A DNA stretch of 29,324 nt from Deltaproteobacteria bacterium (lineage in GTDB: Bacteria > Bdellovibrionota > UBA1018). The position numbers were made by a program, and so were the translations under genes. Positions 9,051 to 18,001 of this stretch are shown piece after piece. The stretch is from NCBI GenBank assembly GCA_013286765.1, contig JABDFB010000019.1:1-29324 (forward strand), read 5' to 3'. The notes beneath the pieces were generated by a model. It made no database searches. It saw only the letters and a list, made by a program, of their open reading frames with translations, and was not told the origin of the DNA. How positions within the stretch are numbered: position 1 is the stretch's first letter; each line of letters begins with the position of its first letter.

Positions 9051-9855
9051 ATCGAGCCTGCTCAGAGTTGGGCATATCTGAGATAATCTGATCATAGGTG
9101 CTATTGGCTTTTGCTGTGTCATGGGCTGATTCATAACAGCGGGCTATCGCAATTAAAAGATCTCCTTTATTAATTCCTGCACCGGAATCAATCGCCTTCT
9201 GAAAAGACATGACTGCAGCGGTGGGTTTGCCCAGATTTTCTTGAACATGTCCAATGGCAGTATAAGCTATGCTCTTTTCAAAACCGTTGGGCGCAGTCGT
9301 CTGCGCCTTTTCGAACCAGGGTAGCGCTTTGGCATATTCCCCGTGCTCGTAGTACAGGTTGCCTAATTTCATCCGGGCTTCATAACCAGCCCGGGCCTTG
9401 GCGAATTTTTCGTCGACCTCTTTGAAGCGTTTCACTGACTCGGGAAAGGCGGTGTCAACATCGAGTTTTTGGAAAGTCACCTTTGTAATTGCAAGTCCCA
9501 TTGCCTGAGCTTCTTCGCGCGCTTTTTGTCGAGCTGCATCGTCTTTGGAAGCCACTTTTGATTTAGGTTCAGATTTCGGTTCCGGTAGCGACGTCTTAGC
9601 CTTCTCGATCAGAGGCTTCATTTCACTTTCGAAAGTTTTGAGGGCAAGATAGTAGGCTTCCCTCGCCTGCTCAGATTTTCCCTCATACCGACTGAATGCC
9701 AGAGCTCCCACAAAACCAATGGCAACGATGCCACCTAGGACAGCGATAATCTCTTTGTGTTCTTTTAGCGATGTTTCTAGATATTCCCGGATCTGCGTCA
9801 ATAAACGGTCACTCCGTTTTAGCTCTTTTCGGTCAATCGTATAATTAGTGGTCAT
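9022..9855 (-). CDS. YfgM-like membrane-anchored tetratricopeptide protein
   Basis: This 277-residue protein has a cytoplasmic N-terminal segment of about 35 basic and polar residues, one transmembrane helix (about 36-54, EIIAVLGGIVAIGFVGALAF), and a C-terminal region (about 155-270) with tetratricopeptide helices such as LGNLYYEHGEYAKALPWFEKA and AIGHVQENLGKPTAAVMSFQKA. That is the topology of YfgM, an ancillary subunit at the SecYEG translocon working with periplasmic chaperones. A Lys/Glu/Ala-rich spacer (90-130) separates the anchor from the repeats. It overlaps the BamB-like gene by 29 nt. No good Shine-Dalgarno precedes the ATG. Confidence 0.75.
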   Translation of the reverse strand: MTTNYTIDRKELKRSDRLLTQIREYLETSLKEHKEIIAVLGGIVAIGFVGALAFSRYEGKSEQAREAYYLALKTFESEMKPLIEKAKTSLPEPKSEPKSKVASKDDAARQKAREEAQAMGLAITKVTFQKLDVDTAFPESVKRFKEVDEKFAKARAGYEARMKLGNLYYEHGEYAKALPWFEKAQTTAPNGFEKSIAYTAIGHVQENLGKPTAAVMSFQKAIDSGAGINKGDLLIAIARCYESAHDTAKANSTYDQIISDMPNSEQARYAEILKGKL

Positions 9856-9938
9856 ACTTGAGTTTTTCGCACATCCTGATGCTCATCTCAAAGGATTTCT
9901 TACGATTTCCGTCTTTAAAGCCCATCAGAGGGGCGTCC

Positions 9939-9944
9939 TTGACA
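9939..9944 (+). promoter_or_regulatory. Isolated -35-like TTGACA upstream of the beta-barrel gene
   Basis: A perfect TTGACA lies 90 bp upstream of the outer-membrane protein ATG, but no convincing -10 box follows at 16-18 bp, so promoter function is doubtful. Confidence 0.15.
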
Positions 9945-10033
9945 CGGCTGCGGGGCCCAGCTTTGGCGTAGCTTGGACAATCTGTTCTTTTTAAAAGTTC
10001 TTTTTGTCAGAGCCGATAAGCCATCGAGGGGCT

Positions 10034-10966
10034 ATGCGGGTAAAGTTCCAACTAAACAACTGGCCAAATAAATCCACACGATTTAATGCGCCAAGTCTAG
10101 ATCGATTTCTCACTGTCGGCTTAGGCCTTTGCCTTTTCCTGCTAACCAGTCTTGCTAACCCTTCGCTAGCTTATGCTCGTCCTCCTCAAGGCCCAGCAAG
10201 AGGTCCCGCCGCAGAAGGTGATGGTCCACCAGCCGGTGGTGGTGACGCTGGAGCGCCAGGAGGAGGGTCAGGAAGTGGAAATGACGCTTCATCGAACAAA
10301 ACAACCACCCCTCAAGACGAAGACTTCTCCGGCACTCCATTTACGGAATATGGAGAATTTAATGAAATATCCTCAGAAGAAGCCGACCAGAAATTCTTTA
10401 AATTCGGCCGTTTCTTCGGTGTAAGCCTGGGTTTGGGGTTTGAATTCGCCGATGGAAACCGAGGTGCCTTATGGCAGGGCGGATTTCCCATGGTCGACTT
10501 CAAAGTCCACTACTGGTTCGACTTCAACTTTGCTCTCGACCTTGGATTCTTTGTTGCGAATCATTACTTTGACACTAATGCCCAGAACCTGGGCCATGTT
10601 GACGTGAACATGCTGCACTTAGGTGTAGATTTAAAGTACTACTTCAACACTCAAAATCTTAGCGCCCCGATTAGTTTTGCAAATCCTTATCTGTCCATCG
10701 GATTCGGATCTTACTCGAAAACACAGAACTCGGCGACACTGGGATCGTCAGATAGTGATACGAGTGTCGGTGTGGCCCTGGGTGGTGGACTGGAATTTGC
10801 GCTTATTCCTAATAAGACGTTTTTTGAAGTCGAAGCTAAAGTCCATCTTGTCCATTTCAAGGATACCTATACCACTATTTATCAGGCAGTGAACGGCGGT
10901 CCTGGCCTTCAAGACATGACCGGAAATTTCTATACAGTTTCAGGAAACTTTCTTTTTACGTGGTAA
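10034..10966 (+). CDS. Outer-membrane beta-barrel protein of unknown function
   Basis: A 310-residue protein when started at the ATG at 10034, which has GAGG just upstream; a TTG at 10004 lacks a ribosome site. The signal peptide has a long N-region, a hydrophobic core FLTVGLGLCLFLL, and a cleavage site AYA near residue 48. The mature protein begins with about 45 residues rich in Pro, Gly, Ala and Ser, then an acidic stretch. From about 120 it consists of alternating-hydrophobicity strands with aromatic girdles (FGVSLGLGFEF, HYWFDFNFALDLGFF), ending in tryptophan (NFLFTW), as expected for an 8- to 10-strand barrel of the outer-membrane protein beta-barrel superfamily. It sits between der and yfgM on the opposite strand, 13 bp from the end of der. 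Its role is unknown. Confidence 0.75.
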   Translation: MRVKFQLNNWPNKSTRFNAPSLDRFLTVGLGLCLFLLTSLANPSLAYARPPQGPARGPAAEGDGPPAGGGDAGAPGGGSGSGNDASSNKTTTPQDEDFSGTPFTEYGEFNEISSEEADQKFFKFGRFFGVSLGLGFEFADGNRGALWQGGFPMVDFKVHYWFDFNFALDLGFFVANHYFDTNAQNLGHVDVNMLHLGVDLKYYFNTQNLSAPISFANPYLSIGFGSYSKTQNSATLGSSDSDTSVGVALGGGLEFALIPNKTFFEVEAKVHLVHFKDTYTTIYQAVNGGPGLQDMTGNFYTVSGNFLFTW

Positions 10967-10979
10967 GGCGTTAAAGGCG

Positions 10980-12431
10980 TTACCGGTGTGCATCGCGTTT
11001 TTGCACACGCTCGGGTGCGCCTTTTTGTCGACCTGTGCGCGGCACACGCGAAGGCAAACTCCGCCGATTTGCTTCCACAAAATTCAGTCGCACTGGACTC
11101 CCCATAAATCCCCAGCGTTCTCGCATCGCATTGATCAAATGGCGTTTGAGACTGAAGTGAATTTTTTCAGGATCATTGACATGACAGACAAAAGACGGTG
11201 GATTTTTTCCCGTCTGATGGCAGAGATAGAATCGGGCATTCGCAGGATTATGAATCGTCGACTCCCGTCGCACCCATTCTGTAAATTCATGGGTAGAAAT
11301 TTTTACCCTGCGCTGCTGAATCACTTCGTCAATCAGATCGCCTAAATTCTCCAGACCTCTATTCCGCTTGGCGCTTGCAAATAGGAGCGGTGCATATTTC
11401 AGGAACGCCATCTTTTTCCGAATGCGTTCCGAGGCAAGCTCCTGGGTAAATTTCTCATTGTCCGCCTGAGTATCCCACTTGTTCATGAGTAGAATTATCC
11501 CGCAACCGATCTCTTCAACCAAGCCTGCAATTTTTTCGTCCTGGTCAGAGATTCCTGTCTCGCCATCCAAAACGAGAATAGCAACATCAGCACGCTCCAA
11601 GGATTTGCGAGTTTGGACGACTGAGAGTACCTCGATTCCCTGTTTGGTTTTGCTTTTTCTGCGAACGCCTGCCGTATCGACTAGAACGAACTCATGCTCG
11701 CCCATTTGAACGACTGAATCCACCGGATCCACCGTTGTACCAGGTATTGGACTGGTAATCATTCTCTGGTGTCCAAGTAGGGCGTTCACTAGAGTACTTT
11801 TCCCGACATTGGGACGTCCGACCACGGCGACCCTGGGAATACCAAATAATTCAGGTTCATTTTCCGATTCCCCTGCCAAATCAGCTTCGGACGGCTCTAC
11901 TATAAAAGCATCTTGTTCTGCAGCGATCGCCTCCTGCAAATCATCCATCCCCCGGCCATGTTCCGCGGAAACCGTTAGAACTTCATCAAACTCCAATTGA
12001 TAAAAATCTGCGATACGATCCTCGTGAGCGTGGTCATCGACTTTATTTACCACTCCGATCACGCGGATTTTCTTCGTCAAGCCTGAACGCTGAAGCTCTC
12101 GAAAGAGCTCTTCATCCAGTGGTGTAAGGCCTGCTTGAGAATCACCTAAGAAAAGAATAACATCGGCTTCTTCCAGTGCGAGCTGCACCTGTTTCTGAAT
12201 CTCTTCTTTGAAACTCTCTCCGCCAAGCCCCCCCGTGTCGACTAGAAGGACAGGAAATTTTTTGCCCTTTACCCACCATTCGGTCTTCTCTTCGTTTCGG
12301 TCACGAGTGACCCCGGGCAGATCGTGCACCAGCGCTTTTCGGCGACCGATGAGTCGGTTGAAGAGGGTGCTTTTCCCAGTATTAGGGCGCCCCATTATCA
12401 CGATCCGGCATCTCTGTTTATTTTCAAGCAT
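10980..12431 (-). CDS. der: Ribosome-assembly GTPase Der (EngA)
   Basis: A 483-residue protein with the tandem GTPase domains unique to Der, needed for maturation of the 50S ribosomal subunit. Domain 1: GRPNTGKS (14-21), DTGG (65-68), NKVD (129-132), SAEHGRG. An acidic linker follows (about 175-197). Domain 2: GRPNVGKS (205-212), DTAG (252-255), NKWD (317-320), SAKRN. A C-terminal KH-like domain runs from about 365 to 465 with a basic tail. I start at the ATG at 12431, which overlaps the era stop by 8 nt and has GAGG seven bases upstream; a TTG lies two codons earlier. Tight overlap implies translational coupling with era. It ends 13 bp from the convergent outer-membrane gene. Confidence 0.97.
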   Translation of the reverse strand: MLENKQRCRIVIMGRPNTGKSTLFNRLIGRRKALVHDLPGVTRDRNEEKTEWWVKGKKFPVLLVDTGGLGGESFKEEIQKQVQLALEEADVILFLGDSQAGLTPLDEELFRELQRSGLTKKIRVIGVVNKVDDHAHEDRIADFYQLEFDEVLTVSAEHGRGMDDLQEAIAAEQDAFIVEPSEADLAGESENEPELFGIPRVAVVGRPNVGKSTLVNALLGHQRMITSPIPGTTVDPVDSVVQMGEHEFVLVDTAGVRRKSKTKQGIEVLSVVQTRKSLERADVAILVLDGETGISDQDEKIAGLVEEIGCGIILLMNKWDTQADNEKFTQELASERIRKKMAFLKYAPLLFASAKRNRGLENLGDLIDEVIQQRRVKISTHEFTEWVRRESTIHNPANARFYLCHQTGKNPPSFVCHVNDPEKIHFSLKRHLINAMRERWGFMGSPVRLNFVEANRRSLPSRVPRTGRQKGAPERVQKRDAHR

Positions 12432-13326
12432 AGCCAAGCCTCTTCAGCGTTTCGATCTTCGAAGTCCAGTTTTTAGTAACTTCGACTTTGAGGCCTAGAA
12501 AAATTTTGCTCCCAACAAGCTTTTCGATTTCCACACGCGCGGTTTGCCCAATTTCTTTTATTTTCTTTCCGCCCTGTCCGATGACCATCCCTTTCTGGGA
12601 GTCACGCTCCACATGGATGATCGCTTCGATCCGTGGGAGTTTTCCTTTTTCATCGAATTTGATAATTTCTACTGCGCAGGAGTACGGAATTTCGTCGCCC
12701 ATGCAATAGAATAGCTTCTCTCTGATTTTCTCCGCCGCAAAGTACCGCAGGGGTCGATCTGAGAGTTGGTCTGCGTCAGGATAATAGAATGGTCCTTCCG
12801 GAAGGAGTGCCCAGCTTTCTTCCAGTAATTTCTGAACTCCGGACTTGCGCAGCCCTGAAATCTTTACCGATTTTTGAACGGGCACTTGCTTTTCTTTGAG
12901 AGAAGCCATGAGCTCCTGCTCGAGAGCATCGTTCTGTCTAGCGTCTGATTTATTGAGGATCAGAAAAACCGGGGCTGAATGCGCATTAAGAAGCTCTAAG
13001 ATAGCTTCTTCGTGAAAAGCCGCAGAGTTTGGGTCCACCAAATACCAGATCAGATTGGGCGAATCGAGAGCGTGCTTTGCTTCTTCGACCATGTACTGAT
13101 TGATTCCACCCTCTCGCGCCCGATGAATTCCCGGGGTGTCGATAAAAACGATCTGCCCTTTCTGGGTGTCGGTATGGATCCCAAAGATTCTTTCACGAGT
13201 AGTTTGGGCTTTGGGTGTAACAATCGAGATCTCTGACCCCAAGATAGAATTGAGCAGAGTCGATTTCCCTGAATTAGGTCTTCCGATAATAGCGATAAAT
13301 CCGGATTTCATAACAACACTTCGCAT
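12424..13326 (-). CDS. era: GTPase Era
   Basis: A 300-residue Era, the GTPase that binds the 3' end of 16S rRNA during 30S subunit maturation. G1 is GRPNSGKS (15-22), G3 DTPG (63-66), G4 NKSD (125-128). The C-terminal KH domain has the GQGG loop at 250-253 (VIGQGGKKIKEIG) and a basic helix after it. Start at ATG 13326; an internal ATG five codons on (13311) is equally near the family N-terminus, and neither has a strong ribosome site. It lies 38 bp after rnc and overlaps der, the common rnc-era-der order. Confidence 0.97.
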   Translation of the reverse strand: MRSVVMKSGFIAIIGRPNSGKSTLLNSILGSEISIVTPKAQTTRERIFGIHTDTQKGQIVFIDTPGIHRAREGGINQYMVEEAKHALDSPNLIWYLVDPNSAAFHEEAILELLNAHSAPVFLILNKSDARQNDALEQELMASLKEKQVPVQKSVKISGLRKSGVQKLLEESWALLPEGPFYYPDADQLSDRPLRYFAAEKIREKLFYCMGDEIPYSCAVEIIKFDEKGKLPRIEAIIHVERDSQKGMVIGQGGKKIKEIGQTARVEIEKLVGSKIFLGLKVEVTKNWTSKIETLKRLGYA

Positions 13327-13364
13327 TACTTCACGATCTTTTAAAACTGTATCAACAAAACGCT

Positions 13365-14063
13365 CTAAATCTGCGCTACACTTAAGATTGCGGATCGGGC
13401 CGCGTTTTGTTCTGCCTCTTTCTTGGAAGTACCCGAGGCCAATGCCAGGGCTCTTCCATTCATTCGCACTTCGATCTCAAAGACTTTCGCATGATCGGGA
13501 CCATGCGATTCAATCAGATGATAAGTCGGAGTCACCTTCCACCGCGCCTGTACTATTTCTTGGAGCTGGGTTTTGTGATCATAAAATGCGACTAAACTCT
13601 GTTCTCCCATAAAAAGCGGCGCAAAGATATGTCTTAAAACAGGGTAGACGGCGTTAAACCCACCATCCAAATAGACCGCGGCGATCAAAGCTTCAAAGGC
13701 GCTTGAAAGAATCGATGGTTTTTCGTAACCGCCAGTCTGAGCCTCACCCTTGCCGAGTCGAATACAGTCTTGAATTTGAATGGTTTTCGCAAGCTGTGCT
13801 AAAGTTTTTTCATTTACTATGGCTGCTCTCATCTTGGAAAGCTGGCCTTCGTTCGCATGTGGAAACGTCTCCAGAAGTATATCTGAAACAATGACATCCA
13901 AAATCGCATCCCCTAAAAATTCCAGCCGTTCATTGTCTCTTAGGGCAATAGGCTTCTCTTGAAAGAACTCGTGTCCATACGATTTATGGGTCAAGGCTTG
14001 GAGAAGGACACCGCGATCACCGAAATTATATCTGATGCGTTGTTGTAGTCGTTCAAGTACCAT
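13365..14063 (-). CDS. rnc: Ribonuclease III
   Basis: A 232-residue RNase III that cuts double-stranded RNA, including rRNA precursors. I start at ATG 14063 because the following MVLERLQQRIRYNF aligns with the family N-terminus; the longer frame from a TTG at 14108 overlaps the mtaB stop. The signature NERLEFLGDAILD spans 44-56 with metal-site residues E45 and D52. The second pair is partly altered: E124 is kept (FEALIAAVYLDGG), but the position of E. coli D114 is Ser121. A double-stranded RNA binding domain fills about 158-228 (PTYHLIESHGPDHAKVFEIEV ends, then KKEAEQNAARSAI). Confidence 0.95.
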   Translation of the reverse strand: MVLERLQQRIRYNFGDRGVLLQALTHKSYGHEFFQEKPIALRDNERLEFLGDAILDVIVSDILLETFPHANEGQLSKMRAAIVNEKTLAQLAKTIQIQDCIRLGKGEAQTGGYEKPSILSSAFEALIAAVYLDGGFNAVYPVLRHIFAPLFMGEQSLVAFYDHKTQLQEIVQARWKVTPTYHLIESHGPDHAKVFEIEVRMNGRALALASGTSKKEAEQNAARSAILSVAQI

Positions 14064-14104
14064 GCTGCGTGCTGCTCCCCTGCCTCGGTTTCGTACAATA
14101 CTAG

Positions 14105-15661
14105 TCAATTCCTGTCAAGAACTTTAATGCACTTTGCACGCTCCACACTGTCATCCCGAAGTGCTAATTTACATACCATTGCAACATCCCCACCGCTTCC
14201 GGCCCCCCCACCTGCTCCGTTGCGATCGATCATGACGTCCAATGCTTCGACGTCTATCAAGTCATGTCTGCTAGTGATTTTTTCAGGATTAGCAAATAAT
14301 ACTCGCAGGTAGTTGGGCGTGTATCCCCCAGACCAACCTTCTTTAGGAATCGATTCGACTAAAACGTCTCTTAGTAAAATTCCAGACTGCCTGCACTGGC
14401 GAAGAATCGATTCATAGTGCGATTTTTGTCGCTCGAAACTTAATTTGTTCAGGGCACGGCATCGGTCCACACGAACCGATTGGGGGACGGATCCCGGAAG
14501 CCGAGTGGCAGGAGTGCTCGATCTTTCGCTATAAGGAAACACATGCAATTTTGTCCAAGGTAGGGCGGAAAGAGTTTCGAATGTCCACTGAAATTCTTCT
14601 TCGGTCTCACCAGGAAAGCCTGTAATCAGATCCATGCCAACAAAAACTCCGCCCACCGGAGCTTTAAGCTCTGCGATTTGCAGAAGACGATCCCGTACTT
14701 CTTCAGCGCGGTATTTTCTTTTCATCAAGCGTAAGATGCGACTGTGCGGACTTTGAACCGAAACATGAAAATGGGGACAAAATCGGGAATCAGATTCCAT
14801 CAATCGCATCATTTGAGGAGTGATTTCGGTTGGATCCAGTGAGCTCACACGCAGACGTTGCAAGTCTGTCTCGTCCAAGATCCGTTTTAACAACTGGCTG
14901 AGGTGGTCAGGCTGAGATGGATCATGAGAATCCCCATCCGTTCCGTAGTCACCGATATTGGTACCAGTGATGACAATTTCTTTTACTCCCTGAGACACTA
15001 AACTGCGAACTTGCCGAACCACTTCGTCAGGATTCAGACTTCTACTCGGTCCTCTGCCGTAGGGAATAATGCAATAGGTGCAAAACGCATCACAGCCTTC
15101 CTGGATTTTTAGAAACGATCGTGTCCTTAATCCATGCAGGTGTACCGGTGGAGTCAGAAAGGACTCGCTAATCAGTGGCCATTCTCGATCCTCTGGATGC
15201 TGTGAAAGAATTTCTGAGTACGGCACGACAGAGCCCAAGCGACGTGCCGAATTTAAAGAAAGATTCAAAGACGGAGCTGGAGGTTCCTTCTTCTCAAGTT
15301 CCTTTAAAACTAAATGAACCAATTGGTGTTTATCCTGATTGCCAACAACATAATGAATCTTTTGAGATGACGTGTACGCATTCGGATCAACTTCGACTGC
15401 GCATCCAGTAACTACGATAGATGCGTGCGGATACTGGCGGGCGAGAGATTCGGCCATTTTTCGCGATTGCTTGTCCGCCTCATTAGTAACGGTGCAAGTA
15501 TTGACAATACAAAGTTGAATGTCAGATCGCTCCTCTTGGACGCCCTGGCCGCGCTGGCTGCCGGGCGTCCAGCCTTGATTTTGAAGCGCTTGTTCTATGA
15601 GTTGGCTATCAGTGAGATTTGCTTTGCAGCCCAGAGTTTTGACGAGGTACTGGCGACTCAC
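14105..15661 (-). CDS. mtaB: tRNA t6A37 methylthiotransferase MtaB (radical SAM)
   Basis: A 518-residue methylthiotransferase that adds a methylthio group to t6A at position 37 next to the anticodon. Starting from the GTG at 15661, four bases after the mnmA stop and preceded by GAGAAGG, the N-terminal domain has the auxiliary cluster cysteines C12 (TLGCKAN), C56 (NTCT) and C87 (TGCA). The radical SAM motif CDAFCTYC gives C190, C194 and C197. The CKxN form separates MtaB from MiaB (CQMN) and RimO. It is some 70 residues longer than usual, owing to a spacer at about 125-180 and a Gly-rich insert (GAGGGAGSGG) in the C-terminal TRAM-like domain. A TTG at 15700 inside mnmA is the alternative start. 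Confidence 0.9.
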   Translation of the reverse strand: MSRQYLVKTLGCKANLTDSQLIEQALQNQGWTPGSQRGQGVQEERSDIQLCIVNTCTVTNEADKQSRKMAESLARQYPHASIVVTGCAVEVDPNAYTSSQKIHYVVGNQDKHQLVHLVLKELEKKEPPAPSLNLSLNSARRLGSVVPYSEILSQHPEDREWPLISESFLTPPVHLHGLRTRSFLKIQEGCDAFCTYCIIPYGRGPSRSLNPDEVVRQVRSLVSQGVKEIVITGTNIGDYGTDGDSHDPSQPDHLSQLLKRILDETDLQRLRVSSLDPTEITPQMMRLMESDSRFCPHFHVSVQSPHSRILRLMKRKYRAEEVRDRLLQIAELKAPVGGVFVGMDLITGFPGETEEEFQWTFETLSALPWTKLHVFPYSERSSTPATRLPGSVPQSVRVDRCRALNKLSFERQKSHYESILRQCRQSGILLRDVLVESIPKEGWSGGYTPNYLRVLFANPEKITSRHDLIDVEALDVMIDRNGAGGGAGSGGDVAMVCKLALRDDSVERAKCIKVLDRN

Positions 15662-15665
15662 GTGA

Positions 15666-16793
15666 TTAAACCTTCTCGCCCACTGCGCCTGCCCTCTCAA
15701 TATACCCCCCGCCTAAAGTTTCCTTGCCCTGATAAAACACTACCGCCTGACCAGGAGTAATCGCGCGCTGGGGCTCGTCAAATTCTACGTGGACAACATC
15801 ATTTTCAAAACAAGTAACTAGACAAGCAGCTTCTTCATGTCTGGAGCGAATTCGAGCGTGGCAGCGAATCCCGCGCATCCGATTGATAGGAACAACCCAG
15901 TTGACATGAGTGGCGATCAGCCCCTTTTGGAAAAGCTCATTTTCCGTTCCTACGATCAGGGCCTGCGTCTTATTGTCATACCCGACTACAAAATACTGGT
16001 CCGCATCTTTCAGTCGCAGTTGTAATCCCTTTCGCTGTCCGATCGTATAGCGAAACAGACCAGTATGTTCTCCAACCAACTGCCCATCGGTTGTACGGAT
16101 GATTCCGCCAGGTCTCAGGTTCTCAGACACTCTCTTTTCTATAAAGCCTTTGTATCCCTCACCGCCGATAAAACAGATTTCTTGGCTATCCTGCTTCTGC
16201 GCCACCGCTAGACCAAAGTCTTCAGCGATTTTTCGGACCATCATCTTCGAAAAACCACCCAAGGGCATCATGGTTCTCTTTAAGGCAGTTTGCGTCAATC
16301 CAAATAAGAAATAAGTTTGGTCCTTTTGAGGATCAACCGCTTTGAGTAGATGGGCGAGCTGGGACGGTTCATCCCATTCCACCTGAGCATAGTGGCCTGT
16401 CGCAATCCACTGGCAATCGAGTTCGTCTGCTTTCTGAAATAAATAATTAAACTTAATTTGGCTATTGCACTGAACACAAGGATTCGGGGTTCGCGTCATT
16501 AAATACTCGTGAACAAAATAATCCACGACCTTATCCTGAAAGATGTCCTGAACGTTAATGACATAATAGGGGATATCCAGCTTATCGCAAACACGCCGAG
16601 CGTCATTTGCGTCAACCAAAGAGCAACACCGCCCACCTAGGCGTGCGACATTATTCTCCCCCTGATCGTAAAGCTGCATATGCACGCCTACAACGTCGTG
16701 CCCTTGCGTTTTTAAGATCGCGGCCGCCACAGAACTGTCCACGCCGCCACTCATGGCTACTAAAATTCTCTTCTTATCTTTATTTAAACTCAC
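15666..16793 (-). CDS. mnmA: tRNA-uridine 2-sulfurtransferase MnmA
   Basis: A 375-residue enzyme that makes 2-thiouridine at wobble position 34 of tRNA-Glu, -Gln and -Lys. It has the ATP PP-loop SGGVDSS (15-21), the first catalytic cysteine C109 in NPCVQCN and the second C207 in EICFIG, plus the C-terminal barrel region. The start is a GTG at 16793 with AGGTGAG upstream. It lies 26 bp after a cysteine desulfurase, its usual sulfur source, and four bases before mtaB. Confidence 0.97.
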   Translation of the reverse strand: MSLNKDKKRILVAMSGGVDSSVAAAILKTQGHDVVGVHMQLYDQGENNVARLGGRCCSLVDANDARRVCDKLDIPYYVINVQDIFQDKVVDYFVHEYLMTRTPNPCVQCNSQIKFNYLFQKADELDCQWIATGHYAQVEWDEPSQLAHLLKAVDPQKDQTYFLFGLTQTALKRTMMPLGGFSKMMVRKIAEDFGLAVAQKQDSQEICFIGGEGYKGFIEKRVSENLRPGGIIRTTDGQLVGEHTGLFRYTIGQRKGLQLRLKDADQYFVVGYDNKTQALIVGTENELFQKGLIATHVNWVVPINRMRGIRCHARIRSRHEEAACLVTCFENDVVHVEFDEPQRAITPGQAVVFYQGKETLGGGYIERAGAVGEKV

Positions 16794-16819
16794 GACTTAC
16801 TCTCACCTATTTCGTTTAA

Positions 16820-18001
16820 CTATCTGCGCGCTTTGCACATGCGAATAACGGTCTTTTCGAGCGCCTCGACAAAGCCTTCCAGATCAGACCAGGCCACTGC
16901 GTCCGCAAATGAAATTCGAATCGCAGCCATTGCCTGGGTCTTGGTTCGCCCCATTGCCATTAGGACATGGGACGGTTCCAATACCCCGCTTGAGCATGCT
17001 GATCCAGCAGAAACAGCATAGCCGGCAAGATCTAGCGCCATTACGAGACCATCCCCTTCAACGCCTTCGAAGCTGATGTTCAGTGTATTGGCCACTCTCT
17101 TCGCCTGCCCCCCATTGATCAGGGTTCCAGGTATGCGTTGGGCAATAACACTTTGCAATCGATCTCGCAATGGTGCGACTCTCGCTGCCCATGCGATAGG
17201 GTCTAGAGTCTCGGCTGCCGCTCCCGCAGCGATAATACCAAAGAGATTTTCGGTTCCGCCACGTCGACTCTTTTCTTGCTTGCCAAGAATGGCGGGTTCG
17301 ACTCGTGTATTGGGGTAAGTCCAAAGAAATCCGGTTCCTGCAAGAGCACCTATTTTGTGAGCAGAGAAAGTAACGTATTGTGCTCCGAGGGTATTGACGT
17401 GGATGGGAAGTTTGCCCCAAGCTTGTGCCGCATCGATGTGCAGAGGGATCTGTCTTCGGCGGGCGATTTTTGAAAACTCGCTCACATCGGTGATTGCGCC
17501 GGTCTCATTATTTACCCAAATGAGACTAATGAGCGCCGTATCATCTTGAATTAAACTCTCGAGGGCAGAAACTTGCGGCACGCCTTCAGCATCAACTGGA
17601 ATGAAACTTACTCTTCCACCTTGTTTTTCTAGCCAAGTAACCATCTGTTTGATGGAATCATGTTCGACCGGTGATGTAATCCAGTGGGGTTTCTCGCCTC
17701 GAATCAGTCTTGGTTTGAGCAAAGAAGCAATTGCGAGTTGATTCGCTTCGCTTCCTGATGAGGTAAAAATAATCTGCTCTGAGTCGGTATCAGCTCCCAG
17801 CGACTGGGCGATCCTCTCTCGTGCAATGGCAACAGCTCGCTTCGCGCGTCTGCCAAAGCTGTGAATGGACGATGGATTATATAGATGATCTTCTTGACTC
17901 AAACCTTCATTGAGAAGATACGGCGCAAGTGCCTCTCTGACAGCACTCTTTATTGGCGTGCCGGCATTCGAATCAAGATAAATCCCTGCCTTTGCCGACA
18001 T
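16820..18001 (-). CDS. PLP-dependent cysteine desulfurase (NifS/IscS family)
   Basis: A 393-residue class V aminotransferase-fold enzyme that removes sulfur from L-cysteine as an enzyme-bound persulfide. Counting from the ATG at 18001 (AGG eight bases upstream): the PLP lysine is K216 in SAHKIGALAGTG, D190 (HIDAAQ) and H114 (EHD) contact the cofactor, and the persulfide cysteine is C336 in SAGSACSSG. The gene starts 29 nt inside the end of the Rrf2 gene; an upstream ATG at 18046 would lengthen the overlap. Its place directly before mnmA suggests it serves tRNA thiolation, and perhaps iron-sulfur assembly for MtaB; no IscU-type scaffold gene is in the window. IscS versus dedicated desulfurase cannot be decided by eye. 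Confidence 0.92.
   Translation of the reverse strand: MSAKAGIYLDSNAGTPIKSAVREALAPYLLNEGLSQEDHLYNPSSIHSFGRRAKRAVAIARERIAQSLGADTDSEQIIFTSSGSEANQLAIASLLKPRLIRGEKPHWITSPVEHDSIKQMVTWLEKQGGRVSFIPVDAEGVPQVSALESLIQDDTALISLIWVNNETGAITDVSEFSKIARRRQIPLHIDAAQAWGKLPIHVNTLGAQYVTFSAHKIGALAGTGFLWTYPNTRVEPAILGKQEKSRRGGTENLFGIIAAGAAAETLDPIAWAARVAPLRDRLQSVIAQRIPGTLINGGQAKRVANTLNISFEGVEGDGLVMALDLAGYAVSAGSACSSGVLEPSHVLMAMGRTKTQAMAAIRISFADAVAWSDLEGFVEALEKTVIRMCKARR

Noticed and set aside
10962..10984. GGTAA/TTACC inverted repeat between the outer-membrane gene and der
   Set aside because: Only five pairs, overlapping both stop codons, with no U-tract; too weak to call a terminator.
10986..11345. 119-codon frame antisense to der
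   Set aside because: It mirrors the conserved C-terminal half of Der and has no signal of its own.
13136..13612. 158-codon frame antisense to era and rnc
   Set aside because: It crosses the gap between two conserved genes but resembles no protein and has no ribosome site.
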